Shown here: piece by piece, positions 6,874 through 14,433 of the stretch | Numbering within the stretch: the first letter of the stretch is position 1 | Layout of the letters: every line of letters begins with the position of its first letter | Origin: Thaumarchaeota archaeon S13 | GTDB lineage: Archaea > Thermoproteota > Nitrososphaeria > Nitrososphaerales > Nitrosopumilaceae | Assembly: GCA_003724275.1 (NCBI GenBank) | Contig: RHFA01000068.1 | Span: 1 to 17,144 of the forward strand | Length of the DNA: 17,144 nt | Direction of reading: 5' to 3' | Notes under the pieces: model-generated | Seen by the model: the letters and a program-made list of their open reading frames with translations, nothing else | What the model was told of the DNA's origin: nothing | Database searches by the model: none | Translations under genes and position numbers: made by a program

Positions 6874-8148
6874 ATGGCCACCGCAGACCCCTTTGAGAAC
6901 GCGACGCAGCAGGTCAACGACGCCTGCGACGTGCTGGGAATCAAGGACGCGGGCCTGCGCGAGTACCTCGCGACGCCAAACCGCCTGGTCCGCGTCAAGG
7001 TGCCGGTCCGCATGGACGACGGCTCCCTGCGCGTCTTTGTCGGGTTTAGGTCGCAGCACAACAACGACCGCGGCCCCTACAAGGGCGGCATACGCTACTT
7101 TGACCCCGAGGGCGGCCCCGAGTACATGGAGCGCGAGGTCATGGCCCTCTCGTCATGGATGACGTGGAAGTGCGCAGTGGTCGACGTGCCCCTCGGCGGC
7201 GGCAAGGGCGCGATATTTGTAAACCCCAAAAAGGAGGGCCTGAGCGCCGGAGAGATGGAGCGCCTCACGCGCGGATTTGCGTACGCGATATCCGAGGTTA
7301 TCGGCCCGGAAAAGGACATACCCGCGCCGGACGTCTACACGACGGGCCGCGAGATGACGCAGATAATGGACACGTTCTCAAAGATGAACGGCAACCGGCG
7401 CCTGCCGGGAGTGATAACGGGCAAGCCCATACCCATGGGCGGATCGCTTGCGCGCAACGTCGCCACGGGCCTGGGCACGGCGTACTGCGTCCGCGAGGCC
7501 GCCAGGGTCCTCGGGGTCGGCATGGGCGGCGCAAAGGTCGTCCTGCAGGGGTTTGGCAACGCCGCGACGTTTGCCGGCGAGTACCTCGAAAAGCAGGGCG
7601 CAACGGTCGTCGGCGCGAGCGACTCGAGGGGGTCGATACTCGTTCCCGGCGGGGCAAAGATGAAGGATCTCGAGGACTGGAAGGCCTCAAAGTCCACGGT
7701 GGTCGGATTTCCGGAGAGCAAGAACGTGTCCGCCGACGAGCTCCTCACCTCCGAGTGCGACGTGCTCATACCCGCTGCGCTAGAGAACCAGATAGACGCC
7801 GACGTCGCCTCGAGGCTGCGCTGCAGGATAATCGGCGAGGCGGCCAACGGCCCGACGCTGCCAGAGGCCGACCCCGTCATACACTCGAAAAAGATCATGG
7901 TCATACCGGACATACTCGCAAACTCGGGCGGCGTGTGCATATCGTACCTAGAGTGGGTCCAGAACAACATGGGCTACTATTGGACGTTCGACGAGGTGGC
8001 CAAAAAGATGGAGGAGCACATCGTGCGCGGCTTTGCGGACACGCACGCGCTGGCCGAAAAGCACGGCATTGACATGCGCAAGGCAGCGATGGTTCTCGCC
8101 GTGGGCAGGGTCGTCGAGGCCTTTGAGCACCGCGGCGTGTGGCCATAG
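6874..8148 (+). CDS. gdhA: glutamate dehydrogenase (Glu/Leu/Phe/Val dehydrogenase family)
   Basis: A 424-residue cytosolic dehydrogenase that interconverts glutamate with 2-oxoglutarate and ammonia using NAD(P). In an ammonia-using archaeon it would serve nitrogen assimilation. The substrate-binding lysines lie in GPYKGGIRY (67-75) and PLGGGKGAI (106-114). The catalytic-loop region is IPAPDVYTTGREM (149-161). The Rossmann fold starts at VVLQGFGNAATFAGEYLEKQ (222-241), with Asp 250 after the second strand. Cofactor preference is not decided by this. Length is normal for archaeal GDH. The ATG follows a TATA box by 34 bases. It leads an operon: the glutamine amidotransferase gene begins 13 bases after its stop, and the peptidase gene overlaps that one. 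Confidence 0.95.
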   Translation: MATADPFENATQQVNDACDVLGIKDAGLREYLATPNRLVRVKVPVRMDDGSLRVFVGFRSQHNNDRGPYKGGIRYFDPEGGPEYMEREVMALSSWMTWKCAVVDVPLGGGKGAIFVNPKKEGLSAGEMERLTRGFAYAISEVIGPEKDIPAPDVYTTGREMTQIMDTFSKMNGNRRLPGVITGKPIPMGGSLARNVATGLGTAYCVREAARVLGVGMGGAKVVLQGFGNAATFAGEYLEKQGATVVGASDSRGSILVPGGAKMKDLEDWKASKSTVVGFPESKNVSADELLTSECDVLIPAALENQIDADVASRLRCRIIGEAANGPTLPEADPVIHSKKIMVIPDILANSGGVCISYLEWVQNNMGYYWTFDEVAKKMEEHIVRGFADTHALAEKHGIDMRKAAMVLAVGRVVEAFEHRGVWP

Positions 8149-8161
8149 GGGCTGCGGCGCG

Positions 8162-8842
8162 ATGGCCCGCGCGCTCGTCCTCCAAAACTCCCCGCTCGAG
8201 GGGCCCGGCCTTCTCGCGGGCCTCCTCGAGGACGACGGGCACGAGCTTGACATTGTCGACGCGCGCCGCGGCGGCCTGGACCGCTCGGGGTTTGGCCTCC
8301 TGGTGGTCCTCGGAGGGCCAGAGGGCGCAAACGACGGCCTGCCGCACCTGCGCGAGGAGGAGTCGCTCATGCGCGAGTGCGCCGCGAGGGGCACGCCCGT
8401 CCTGGGGATATGCCTGGGCGCGCAGCTCCTCGCGCGCGCTCTTGGCGCCGAGGTCCGCCGCGCGCCGAGGCCAGAGGCGGGCCTTTACGGCGACATCGTC
8501 CCGGACGTGGGGGACGGCCCCATGGAGGGAATGCCGAGCCCGTTTGAGGCGTTCCAGCTGCACAACGACTCCTTTGGCCTCCCCGACGGCGCCGTGCGCC
8601 TTGCGCACTCGGGAGCCTGCGAGAACCAGGCGTTCTGCGCCGGATCCGCCGTGGGCCTCCAGTTTCACCTCGAGGCCGGCGAGGACATGGCGCGCTCGTG
8701 GCTAGAGGCCGCCGCGAGGGCCGGCGACATGCCAGCCGGGCGCGCAGCCGAGGAGGCCGGGCGCGCAGCCGAGGCCGCCGGCAGGGTCGGCGAGAACATG
8801 GGGCGCCTCTACCGAAACATCTCGCGCGGGCTGTGGCGCTGA
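8162..8842 (+). CDS. class I glutamine amidotransferase domain protein
   Basis: A 226-residue stand-alone class I (triad) glutaminase domain, of the kind found in GMP synthase and related enzymes, which releases ammonia from glutamine. The nucleophile elbow GICLGAQLL (82-90) holds Cys84. The His/Glu pair is QFHLE, His169 and Glu171. VVLGGPEGAND (48-58) matches the oxyanion-side glycine loop. It starts at ATG 8162, 13 bases after gdhA. The frame is open into gdhA, but that part is a shadow. Beyond the domain is an Ala/Arg/Glu-rich tail (about 185-215) built on a 21-base tandem repeat (gccgggcgcgcagccgagg at 8735 and 8756), then GRLYRNISRGLWR. The partner or acceptor of its ammonia is not evident. 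Next to GDH, a role in nitrogen metabolism is a reasonable inference. It ends TGATG, overlapping the next start. Confidence 0.85.
   Translation: MARALVLQNSPLEGPGLLAGLLEDDGHELDIVDARRGGLDRSGFGLLVVLGGPEGANDGLPHLREEESLMRECAARGTPVLGICLGAQLLARALGAEVRRAPRPEAGLYGDIVPDVGDGPMEGMPSPFEAFQLHNDSFGLPDGAVRLAHSGACENQAFCAGSAVGLQFHLEAGEDMARSWLEAAARAGDMPAGRAAEEAGRAAEAAGRVGENMGRLYRNISRGLWR
8735..8774 (+). repeat. 21-base tandem repeat in the amidotransferase tail
   Basis: The 19-mer gccgggcgcgcagccgagg occurs at 8735-8753 and 8756-8774. It encodes repeated AGRAAE units. The period is a multiple of three, so copy-number change would keep the frame. Confidence 0.7.
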
Positions 8843-9573
8843 TGGGCGGCTCCGGGAGGCGCGCCGCCAAGGGGCGCGCCGCCGTGCAGGACCGGATCGT
8901 CCTGGGGGGGCGGGAGATACGCTATGAGATCGTGTGGAGCAACCGCACGACGGCCGAGATACAGCTAGAGCCGGACCTCCTGCGCGTCAGGTGCCCAATG
9001 TCGGCGACGAGGGGGCGCATCAGGGGAATCCTGGCGCGGCACGGGGATGACATACTCCGCAGGCTCGGGGGCATAGAGGCAGAACGCAGGCGCAGGCGCG
9101 CGAGGCCGAGAGAGTCGTTCCTTTACCGCGGCCGGTGGTGCCAGATCGTGGCAACGGAGGGCAAACAGTCGTTTGGGCTGAAGAACGGCAAGTTTGTGGT
9201 TAGCACGACCGTCGACGGCAGGGCCCACGAGAGGATCGACGCGGCCTACAGGGAGTGGATAATGGGGCGCGCGCTGTCATACCTGCCGAAGAGGGCCAGG
9301 CTTCTAGGCGACAGGCACGGCATATGGCCGTCGCGGATCACCGTCAGGCAGCAGGCGACGAGGTGGGGAAGCGCGACGTCTAAGGGGACGCTGAGCCTAA
9401 ACTCCATGCTCATGATCCTTCCCGTGCGCCTGAGCGACTATGCCATACTGCACGAGCTCTGCCACACCATCTACCCCAACCACTCTGGGGAGTTTTGGGC
9501 GCTGCTAGAGAGCGTATACCCCAACGTGAAGCGGGCAAAGGAGGACCTGAAAAAGTACGCCGACGAGGTGTGA
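8842..9573 (+). CDS. YgjP/DUF45-type zinc metallopeptidase
   Basis: A 243-residue protein of the YgjP-like (DUF45, also called WLM-related) family, presumed zinc-dependent peptidases. The zinc site is HELCH (204-208) with a further His at 214 in NHSGEFW. The family-typical RWGSATSKGTLSLN (174-187) and the closing VYPNVKRAKEDLKKY are also present. The N-terminal half has the usual beta-rich region and an Arg-rich stretch (ERRRRRARPRE, 81-91). ATG 8842 overlaps the previous stop as TGATG, so it is translationally coupled to the amidotransferase. The frame is open further upstream, but only as a shadow of the preceding gene. The bacterial relatives often neighbour restriction or DNA-processing genes, but here the neighbours are gdhA and the glutaminase, so substrate is unknown. 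Confidence 0.85.
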   Translation: MGGSGRRAAKGRAAVQDRIVLGGREIRYEIVWSNRTTAEIQLEPDLLRVRCPMSATRGRIRGILARHGDDILRRLGGIEAERRRRRARPRESFLYRGRWCQIVATEGKQSFGLKNGKFVVSTTVDGRAHERIDAAYREWIMGRALSYLPKRARLLGDRHGIWPSRITVRQQATRWGSATSKGTLSLNSMLMILPVRLSDYAILHELCHTIYPNHSGEFWALLESVYPNVKRAKEDLKKYADEV

Positions 9574-9823
9574 GGGGAGCAGTTGCGTGCGCGCCTCCTG
9601 CGCAGCTTGGTGGCACGGAACCGCAAACATTCCCTGCGCGCGGCACGGGCCGGGAGCCGGCTTGCTTGTGCGCCTCGCGCCACGCCCCTCCGCGCGATCC
9701 GGCTCCGCCTGGCACAGGAGACAAAATCGCGCCACCGCCCCCTTTTTGAAGGCCAGTCACGGCTACCCGCCCATGGCTCCGCCTTGCCCATGTGCGACGC
9801 CCCTGACCGCCAGGGTCGCCAAC
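9574..9823. other. intergenic stretch, no supported gene
   Basis: About 250 bases after the peptidase stop. Open frames run through it on both strands, but they are Arg/Ala/Pro-rich, lack a promoter, and match no family. I see no tRNA, T-tract terminator or clear repeat. Confidence 0.5.
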
Positions 9824-9832
9824 CCTTAAAAG
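9824..9832 (+). promoter_or_regulatory. TATA box of the 9856 gene
   Basis: CCTTAAAAG is centred 28 bases before TTG 9856, pointing to a leaderless transcript that begins at that TTG. Confidence 0.55.
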
Positions 9833-9855
9833 GAGCCGCCGCAGCGCGCCCGCCG

Positions 9856-10020
9856 TTGCCAGAGGAGACCAAGCCGCCGCGAAAGCAGATCAAGCTGACC
9901 CCGGAACTGGCGGGGAAGTTGCTTATGGAGCTTGACACTAGTGGGGTATTCTATTACACAAAGGAAAAAAGACGCGATCCGTTCAAGGAGCTAAAGGACA
10001 GGGGCGTTGACATTGTCTGA
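9856..10020 (+). CDS. small unknown 54-residue protein, TTG start
   Basis: The frame is open from 9583, but the upstream part is Arg/Ala/Pro-rich and has no promoter. The TATA-like CCTTAAAAG 28 bases before TTG 9856 sets the start. The product begins MPEETKPPRKQIKLTPELAG, continues KLLMELDTSGVFYYTKEKRR and ends DPFKELKDRGVDIV. It is a soluble, charged, probably helical peptide with no membrane segment and no family I recognise. Its codons are less GC-rich than those of the neighbouring metabolic genes. The last 8 bases overlap a TTG at 10013 that opens the broken membrane-protein gene, so the two may have formed an operon. Confidence 0.55.
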   Translation: MPEETKPPRKQIKLTPELAGKLLMELDTSGVFYYTKEKRRDPFKELKDRGVDIV

Positions 10021-10573
10021 TCGTCACGCCCCGGACGACGACTTTGGGTACGATGCGCTGGTCGGGGAGATGTGCACAGGGTACCGGGACGCCCACGGTG
10101 CCGTGAGGGATCACGCTGACAAGGAAAGGCAAACATTATCGCCGGGACGGTGGTTCTAGGGATTATAATCGCGGGGACGAGGGTGTCGTCTGGCCTCTTG
10201 GGGGAAACGAGGGGCGCAACCTGGCGGAGCCGCTGATCCCTGCGCTTGGCATTCCATTGGTGCCTATCCTGATGGCACTGGAAATGGGAGCAATCGTACT
10301 CTCAATAGCAGTCTCCGTGGGGGCCATCGCAGCCATAAGGCTAAAAAACCCATTTAGCTCACGCGCGGTTCTCACAAGGGGCGCGCCAGATCAAACAAAA
10401 ACCAGATCCTGGGGAATGGCTCCAAAAAAGGCCATATATGAAAAAATATGCAAAGCGTACGGCGGGCCATGCGGAGCGGCAAGGCTGTGGCAATAGGCCA
10501 AATTTCCCTTGTGGTGGGGCTAGTGCTGACCATAGCGGCGTCAATTTCCGCGTTTGTGGCGCTGGGATACTAG
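10013..10573 (+). pseudogene. frameshifted small multi-spanning membrane protein
   Basis: Three adjoining frames each carry a good membrane helix, and the frame moves in the same direction each time. Frame one starts at TTG 10013 (MSDRHAPDDDFGYDALVGEM) and would stop at 10159. From about 10126 the next frame reads KANIIAGTVVLGIIIAGTRV. From about 10205 the third reads NEGRNLAEPLIPALGIPLVP, with a long hydrophobic stretch to about 10337, and stops at 10496. The last piece, up to TAG 10573, contains AVAIGQISLVVGLVLTIAAS. One missing base at each of GAAAGG (10124-10129), G5 (10200-10204) and A6 (10441-10446) would rejoin them into about 190 residues with three membrane regions. The route between helices two and three is uncertain, because another frame also looks protein-like there (QIKQKPDPGEWLQKRPYMKK). 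It is either a decayed gene or one with homopolymer sequencing errors. Family unknown. Confidence 0.55.
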
Positions 10574-10706
10574 GGACTTGTTTGCTCCCTGTGCCCGAGA
10601 CCCTGCCCGTCACGCATCACTCGGCCTTAACGCCAGGGCGAGCCCCCCGCGGGCCAGCCCTGAAACCGACATTCGTCCATGGCACTGGAGACACCATCTG
10701 GCGCCA

Positions 10707-10725
10707 GGCCGGCTCCGCGCCGGCC
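10707..10725. promoter_or_regulatory. perfect GC palindrome just upstream of the copCD TATA box
   Basis: GGCCGGC (10707-10713) and GCCGGCC (10719-10725) form a perfect 7-base inverted repeat with a 5-base centre. It ends a few bases before the TATA box. The position suits an operator or activator site, for instance copper-responsive, but in such GC-rich DNA a chance palindrome is possible. Confidence 0.35.
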
Positions 10726-10728
10726 CAC

Positions 10729-10738
10729 TCTTTAAATT
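10729..10738 (+). promoter_or_regulatory. TATA box of the CopC/CopD fusion gene
   Basis: TCTTTAAATT is centred about 29 bases before ATG 10762, supporting a leaderless start there and excluding the long upstream open frame. Confidence 0.6.
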
Positions 10739-10761
10739 GCGAGCCACGCGGCGCGCGGCGC

Positions 10762-13548
10762 ATGACGCGCCAGGCAGCGCTAGCCGCGGCGGCCATCGCC
10801 GCGCTCGCGCTAACCGCCGCCCCCGCGTGGGCCCACCCGTTCATAGACGCGACCGCGCCTGCGCGCCTCTCCAGCGCCCCCGTGGGAACGGCGAGCGTGA
10901 CGGTGTGGTACTCGGAGGGCGTCGAGCTCGCGTTTAGCTCGCTCAAGGTGTACGACTCGGGCGGCGACCAGGTGGACAACGGCGACACGGCCTACCACGA
11001 GGGCGACACGTCGCTGCGCGTGACGGTTCCGCCACTGGGCGACGGCGTGTACACCGTGGCCAGCAGCGTTCTCTCTCGCGTCGACGGGCACCTCGTCGGC
11101 GGCGCGTTCATCTTTGCCGTCGGCTCGGCGACGATCGACGCCGCTGCCGCCGAGTCCGTCGCCCCCACGGCGCAGGTCTTTCTGCCAGAGGCCGCCGCGC
11201 GACTGCCCGGCCTCCTCGGCCAGTCCCTCGTGATAGGCGCCGCCGCGGCGTTCCTCCTCGCGGCCCCGACGTGGCGCCCGCTGGGCCTCCTGCAGGCCGC
11301 CGGCGACCTGCACCGCTCACGGTTTATGGCCCTCGTCGGCGCCGGCGCCGTCATGGTTCTCGCGTCAAACGTCCTCATGCTCGCCGCGCAGTCCTGGCGC
11401 CTCGAGGCCTCGGTGCTTGACGCGCTGGGCACGACGTTTGGCGGGACCGTCGCGCTGCGGATGGCCATAACGGTGGCCCTTCTTGCGGCGTGGTTTGCCG
11501 CCGAGCGCAGCGGCCGCCTCACGGCGCGCTGGGCCGCCGCGTTTGCGGCCCTGGGCCTCGCGCTGGCCGCGACAATGACGATGGTCGGCCACGGCGCGGC
11601 CAGCGGCGTGGACGGCGCGGCGATCCTCGACTATGCGCACAATGTCATCGCCGGAATATGGATCGGAGGAGTCGTGTACCTGCTGATCGCCGCCCTCCCG
11701 TCAATCCTGCGCCTCGGAGACGCGCGCTCTGGCGCCGCAATCCTGGCGGCAATTCCGACGTTCTCGGCGGCCTTTGTGCTCTGCGTCGGCGTCGCGGCGA
11801 TAACCGGCCCGCTCCTCATGTGGGTTCTCGAGGACAGCACCGCGTCGATCGCCGGCTCCACATACGGGGCAATCCTCGCCGCAAAGGTTGCCATAGGCTC
11901 GGCGATGGTGGCCCTCGCCGCGTGGCGCCGGTACCCGTACGGCCTCCATGCCGCCCCTGGCGCAAAACGCGCGATCGCCAGGCTGAAGCGCTCGCTTAGA
12001 GCCGAGGCGATCCTCGGCGTCGCGCTCCTAGCCGCCGTCGCGCTCCTCACAAACACGACGCTGCCCGGCGGCGAGGCCGGAGGCGAGGCCTCGGCGCCTG
12101 CGCTCACGGGCCTCCGCGCCACCGAGTTTAGCGCCGGAGCGGCCTTTGACGTCACGGTCTGGCCCCTAGCCGCCGGCGCCAACGAGATAGCCGTCTCGGT
12201 CACCGCGCCGGACGGGACTCCGCTGGACGACCTCGAGGGCGTGCGCGTCAAGGTGTCCAGCCCGCAGCGCGCAATCTCGCCGATCGAGGTGGACGTCCGG
12301 GGCGAGGGCGCGACGCGCTCCGGCGAGCTCACGCTGGGGTTCTGGGGCCCGTGGAGGCTCGACGTCGAGGCCCTCCGGTCCGGCGCGGCAAACGAGTCCG
12401 TCGCGCTCGAGGCGTTCGCAAAGCCGCTGCCCTCCGAGCTCTCCGTCGAGATAACCGAGCACGAGATGCCAGACGGCGCCGTCCCGCTACACATGGCGCA
12501 CCACGGCGGCACTGCCTGGATCAGCGACCCCTCGGCCCCGCGCGTCTGGAGCCTCGATGCGCAGACCGGCGAGGTCGCCGAGCACGCCTTTGAGGGCGTG
12601 GGGTCGCTCACGGTGAGCGTGGCGCGCGACGGGACGGTGTGGTTTGCAGACAGCCAGTCCGCGCAGATCGGCAGCCTCGACGCGCAGTCGCGCGAGGCCT
12701 CCATGACTGCCATACCCGCCAGCCTCGGGCCCCGGGGCCTGGCGGCGATGCCGGCGTGGATACACGCCGCCTCCGACGGGGACGTCTGGGTCAGCGTGCC
12801 AAACTGGAACATGGTCCTCGAGCACGACCCGCGCGAGGGCTCGTTTGTGCCGCACGTGTCGCCCACGCCGCAGTCAAGGCCCTTTGGCCTCGCCGAGGGG
12901 CCTGACGGGGCCATCTGGTTTGCGCAGCTCACCGGCGGCAAGGTCGGCCGCATAGACGCGCTCACCGGCGGCATCTCCGAGTTTGCCCCCGACCCGCCGC
13001 TGCGCACTGCCGAGACGCTCGCGTTCGGCCCGCTGGGCGGCCTCTGGGTCTCCGAGCACGCCGAGGCCGGCGGCGTGGCGCGCCTCGAGACGGCCCTCGG
13101 GACGTTTTCGCGCGCCTCCGCGCCGGACGCGGCGGCGCTTCCAAACTCGGTATCCTTTGACAGGCACCGCAACGCGTGGTTTGCGCAGCACACCGTCGAC
13201 GCGCTGGCAGTTCTCGACCCCGCCTCCGGCGAGCTCGTCGAGGTTCCCCTCCCGACGGCGCGCTCGCAGGCCCAGTTCACGGCAGCCGACGGCGAGGGCC
13301 GCATATGGTACGCCGCGCCTGGCGCCGCGCGCGTCGGGCACGCCAGCATCTCGGCGCCGGCGTCCGCCGCCGCGCGCGAGGCACCTACCGCGGGGGCCGA
13401 CGTGCCCTACTCCCTGCTCGCCGCGCCGGTGTTCGTCGCCGCGGCCGTCGGCGCGCCCCTACTGGCCGCACGCGCGCTCTCGCTCCGGCGCAGGGCGCTA
13501 GGGGCGTGGCGGGCCGACTATGCGGATCCTGCCGGCCCGCGCGCCTAG
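10762..13548 (+). CDS. CopC-CopD-(Ig-like)-Vgb propeller fusion, copper handling membrane protein
   Basis: A 928-residue fusion. Residues 1-24 are a signal peptide (ALTAAPAWA), leaving His25 as mature N-terminus, the usual Cu(II) ligand of CopC. CopC spans about 25-120, ending in RVDGHLVGGAFIFAVG with the second conserved Asp-x-His. CopD-type membrane helices occupy about 150-430, with the family sequence YAHNVIAGIWIGGVVYLL (291-308). An Ig-like or YtkA-like domain follows (about 445-553, FDVTVWPLAAGANEIAVSV). Residues about 570-862 are a Vgb/NHL-type beta-propeller with repeats such as DGTVWFAD, DGAIWFAQLTGGKVGRID and GRIWYAAP. A last membrane helix (about 883-905) is followed by a basic tail. 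CopC/CopD pairs move copper across the membrane. The propeller would face outside. The start is set by the TATA box 29 bases upstream; the frame is open for another 108 codons, but they are intergenic. Confidence 0.92.
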   Translation: MTRQAALAAAAIAALALTAAPAWAHPFIDATAPARLSSAPVGTASVTVWYSEGVELAFSSLKVYDSGGDQVDNGDTAYHEGDTSLRVTVPPLGDGVYTVASSVLSRVDGHLVGGAFIFAVGSATIDAAAAESVAPTAQVFLPEAAARLPGLLGQSLVIGAAAAFLLAAPTWRPLGLLQAAGDLHRSRFMALVGAGAVMVLASNVLMLAAQSWRLEASVLDALGTTFGGTVALRMAITVALLAAWFAAERSGRLTARWAAAFAALGLALAATMTMVGHGAASGVDGAAILDYAHNVIAGIWIGGVVYLLIAALPSILRLGDARSGAAILAAIPTFSAAFVLCVGVAAITGPLLMWVLEDSTASIAGSTYGAILAAKVAIGSAMVALAAWRRYPYGLHAAPGAKRAIARLKRSLRAEAILGVALLAAVALLTNTTLPGGEAGGEASAPALTGLRATEFSAGAAFDVTVWPLAAGANEIAVSVTAPDGTPLDDLEGVRVKVSSPQRAISPIEVDVRGEGATRSGELTLGFWGPWRLDVEALRSGAANESVALEAFAKPLPSELSVEITEHEMPDGAVPLHMAHHGGTAWISDPSAPRVWSLDAQTGEVAEHAFEGVGSLTVSVARDGTVWFADSQSAQIGSLDAQSREASMTAIPASLGPRGLAAMPAWIHAASDGDVWVSVPNWNMVLEHDPREGSFVPHVSPTPQSRPFGLAEGPDGAIWFAQLTGGKVGRIDALTGGISEFAPDPPLRTAETLAFGPLGGLWVSEHAEAGGVARLETALGTFSRASAPDAAALPNSVSFDRHRNAWFAQHTVDALAVLDPASGELVEVPLPTARSQAQFTAADGEGRIWYAAPGAARVGHASISAPASAAAREAPTAGADVPYSLLAAPVFVAAAVGAPLLAARALSLRRRALGAWRADYADPAGPRA

Positions 13549-13587
13549 GGCCGCACGTGGGCGTGGCACTGCCCCCCCCCCGGCGCC

Positions 13588-14433
13588 TCACGCGGCCGCC
13601 GGCGCCACCTCTAGGGCGGCGGCCCTCTCGGCCTCGGCGGCCTTGCGCTCGTACACGTCGAGCATCGCGTCGGCATACTCGCGGTCCTCCTCGCCCATCG
13701 CCAGCGGGAGGCCGCGCCCTGTCGGCCTTGCGCCGCGCGCCCTGCGCGCCTCCACCTCGGCCAGGACCTCCCTGACCGGCACGTCAAAGAGGAGGTGCCG
13801 AAGGCCGAGGCTGTGGCACGCCGACCTGAGCTCGCTCATGTACAGGTCATGCTCGTAGAGGCGGTACGGGATGTAGGCGAGGCCGTGCGGAACGAGGAGG
13901 CCAAGCAGGTGGCGCAGCCCCTCGCGCGTCACCTCTATGGCGCCTCCGTGGTGGGGGTGGAACGTGTACACCTTTCCCCCATCGGCCCGGGGCAGCGGGG
14001 GGAGAGGCCGCCTGATTCTGCCAGCTGCGGGCCGCCGCGCCGTGCCTCTCATGGCAGCCCTTGCCCTGGCCATCTCCTCGGCATACGCGGCGCGCCGCTC
14101 GTACACGTCCAGTGACGCGTCGGCAATCTCGCGCTGCTCCTCGCCCATCACGACGGGGAGATCGCGGCAGGTCGGCCTTGCGCCGCGCGCCCTGCGCGCC
14201 TCCACCTCTGTCAGTATGTCCTTGATCGACACGTCAAAGAGGAGGTGGTCCAGGCCAAAGTGGTGGCACGCGGCCACAAAGTCCTCCTCGCGCATGTTGA
14301 TGTTGTGCAGGTAGTGTGTCGTGTAGGCTAGGCCGCGCGGCACGAGGCGGTCAAGCATGCCACGGAGGCTCTTGCGCGTCATCATGACGGGTCCGCCGTA
14401 GGTGACGTGGATTGGAAAAGTCTCCTCTTCCAT
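13588..14433 (-). CDS. unknown protein made of two copies of a ~115-residue unit
   Basis: A 281-residue protein in which residues about 6-120 align without gaps to 156-270, at an offset of exactly 150. Shared signatures are LVPRGLAY/LVPHGLAY (30, 180), HLLFDV (63, 213), EVEARRARGARPT (76, 226) and LDVYERKAA/LDVYERRAA. The linker (121-155) is Arg/Pro-rich. Each unit starts with a short beta-like part bearing GG, then a helix (TREGLRHLLGLLVPHGLAYI). A conserved Cys-His pair follows (ACHHFGLDHLLFDV, ACHSLGLRHLLFDV), and each unit ends in a charged helix. No known family comes to mind. There is no signal or membrane segment. ATG 14433 lies 28 bases after a TATA-like GTTATATGC, so it has its own leaderless promoter, located inside the 3' part of the upstream gene. 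Confidence 0.75.
   Translation of the reverse strand: MEEETFPIHVTYGGPVMMTRKSLRGMLDRLVPRGLAYTTHYLHNINMREEDFVAACHHFGLDHLLFDVSIKDILTEVEARRARGARPTCRDLPVVMGEEQREIADASLDVYERRAAYAEEMARARAAMRGTARRPAAGRIRRPLPPLPRADGGKVYTFHPHHGGAIEVTREGLRHLLGLLVPHGLAYIPYRLYEHDLYMSELRSACHSLGLRHLLFDVPVREVLAEVEARRARGARPTGRGLPLAMGEEDREYADAMLDVYERKAAEAERAAALEVAPAAA
13721..14208. repeat. 38-base identical direct repeats within the duplicated gene
   Basis: Bases 13721-13758 and 14171-14208 are identical (gtcggccttgcgccgcgcgc, continuing to ctccacctc) at an offset of 450. They encode the EVEARRARGARPT part of each unit. Flanking DNA differs much more, so this stretch has been kept or homogenised. Confidence 0.85.

Noticed and set aside
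9471..9938. 155-codon minus-strand frame between the peptidase and the 9856 gene
   Set aside because: It overlaps the conserved zinc site end of the peptidase on the other strand, and the composition is Arg/Ser/Ala shadow-like.
10438..10761. 108-codon upstream extension of the CopC/CopD fusion frame
   Set aside because: A signal peptide begins at 10762 and a TATA box lies 29 bases before it; the extension crosses the broken membrane gene and the promoter.
11631..13349. 572-codon open frame on the minus strand
   Set aside because: It is antisense to the CopC/CopD fusion, which has clear domains and a promoter. The antisense product is Ser/Pro/Ala/Arg-rich without recognisable motifs, as expected in GC-rich DNA.
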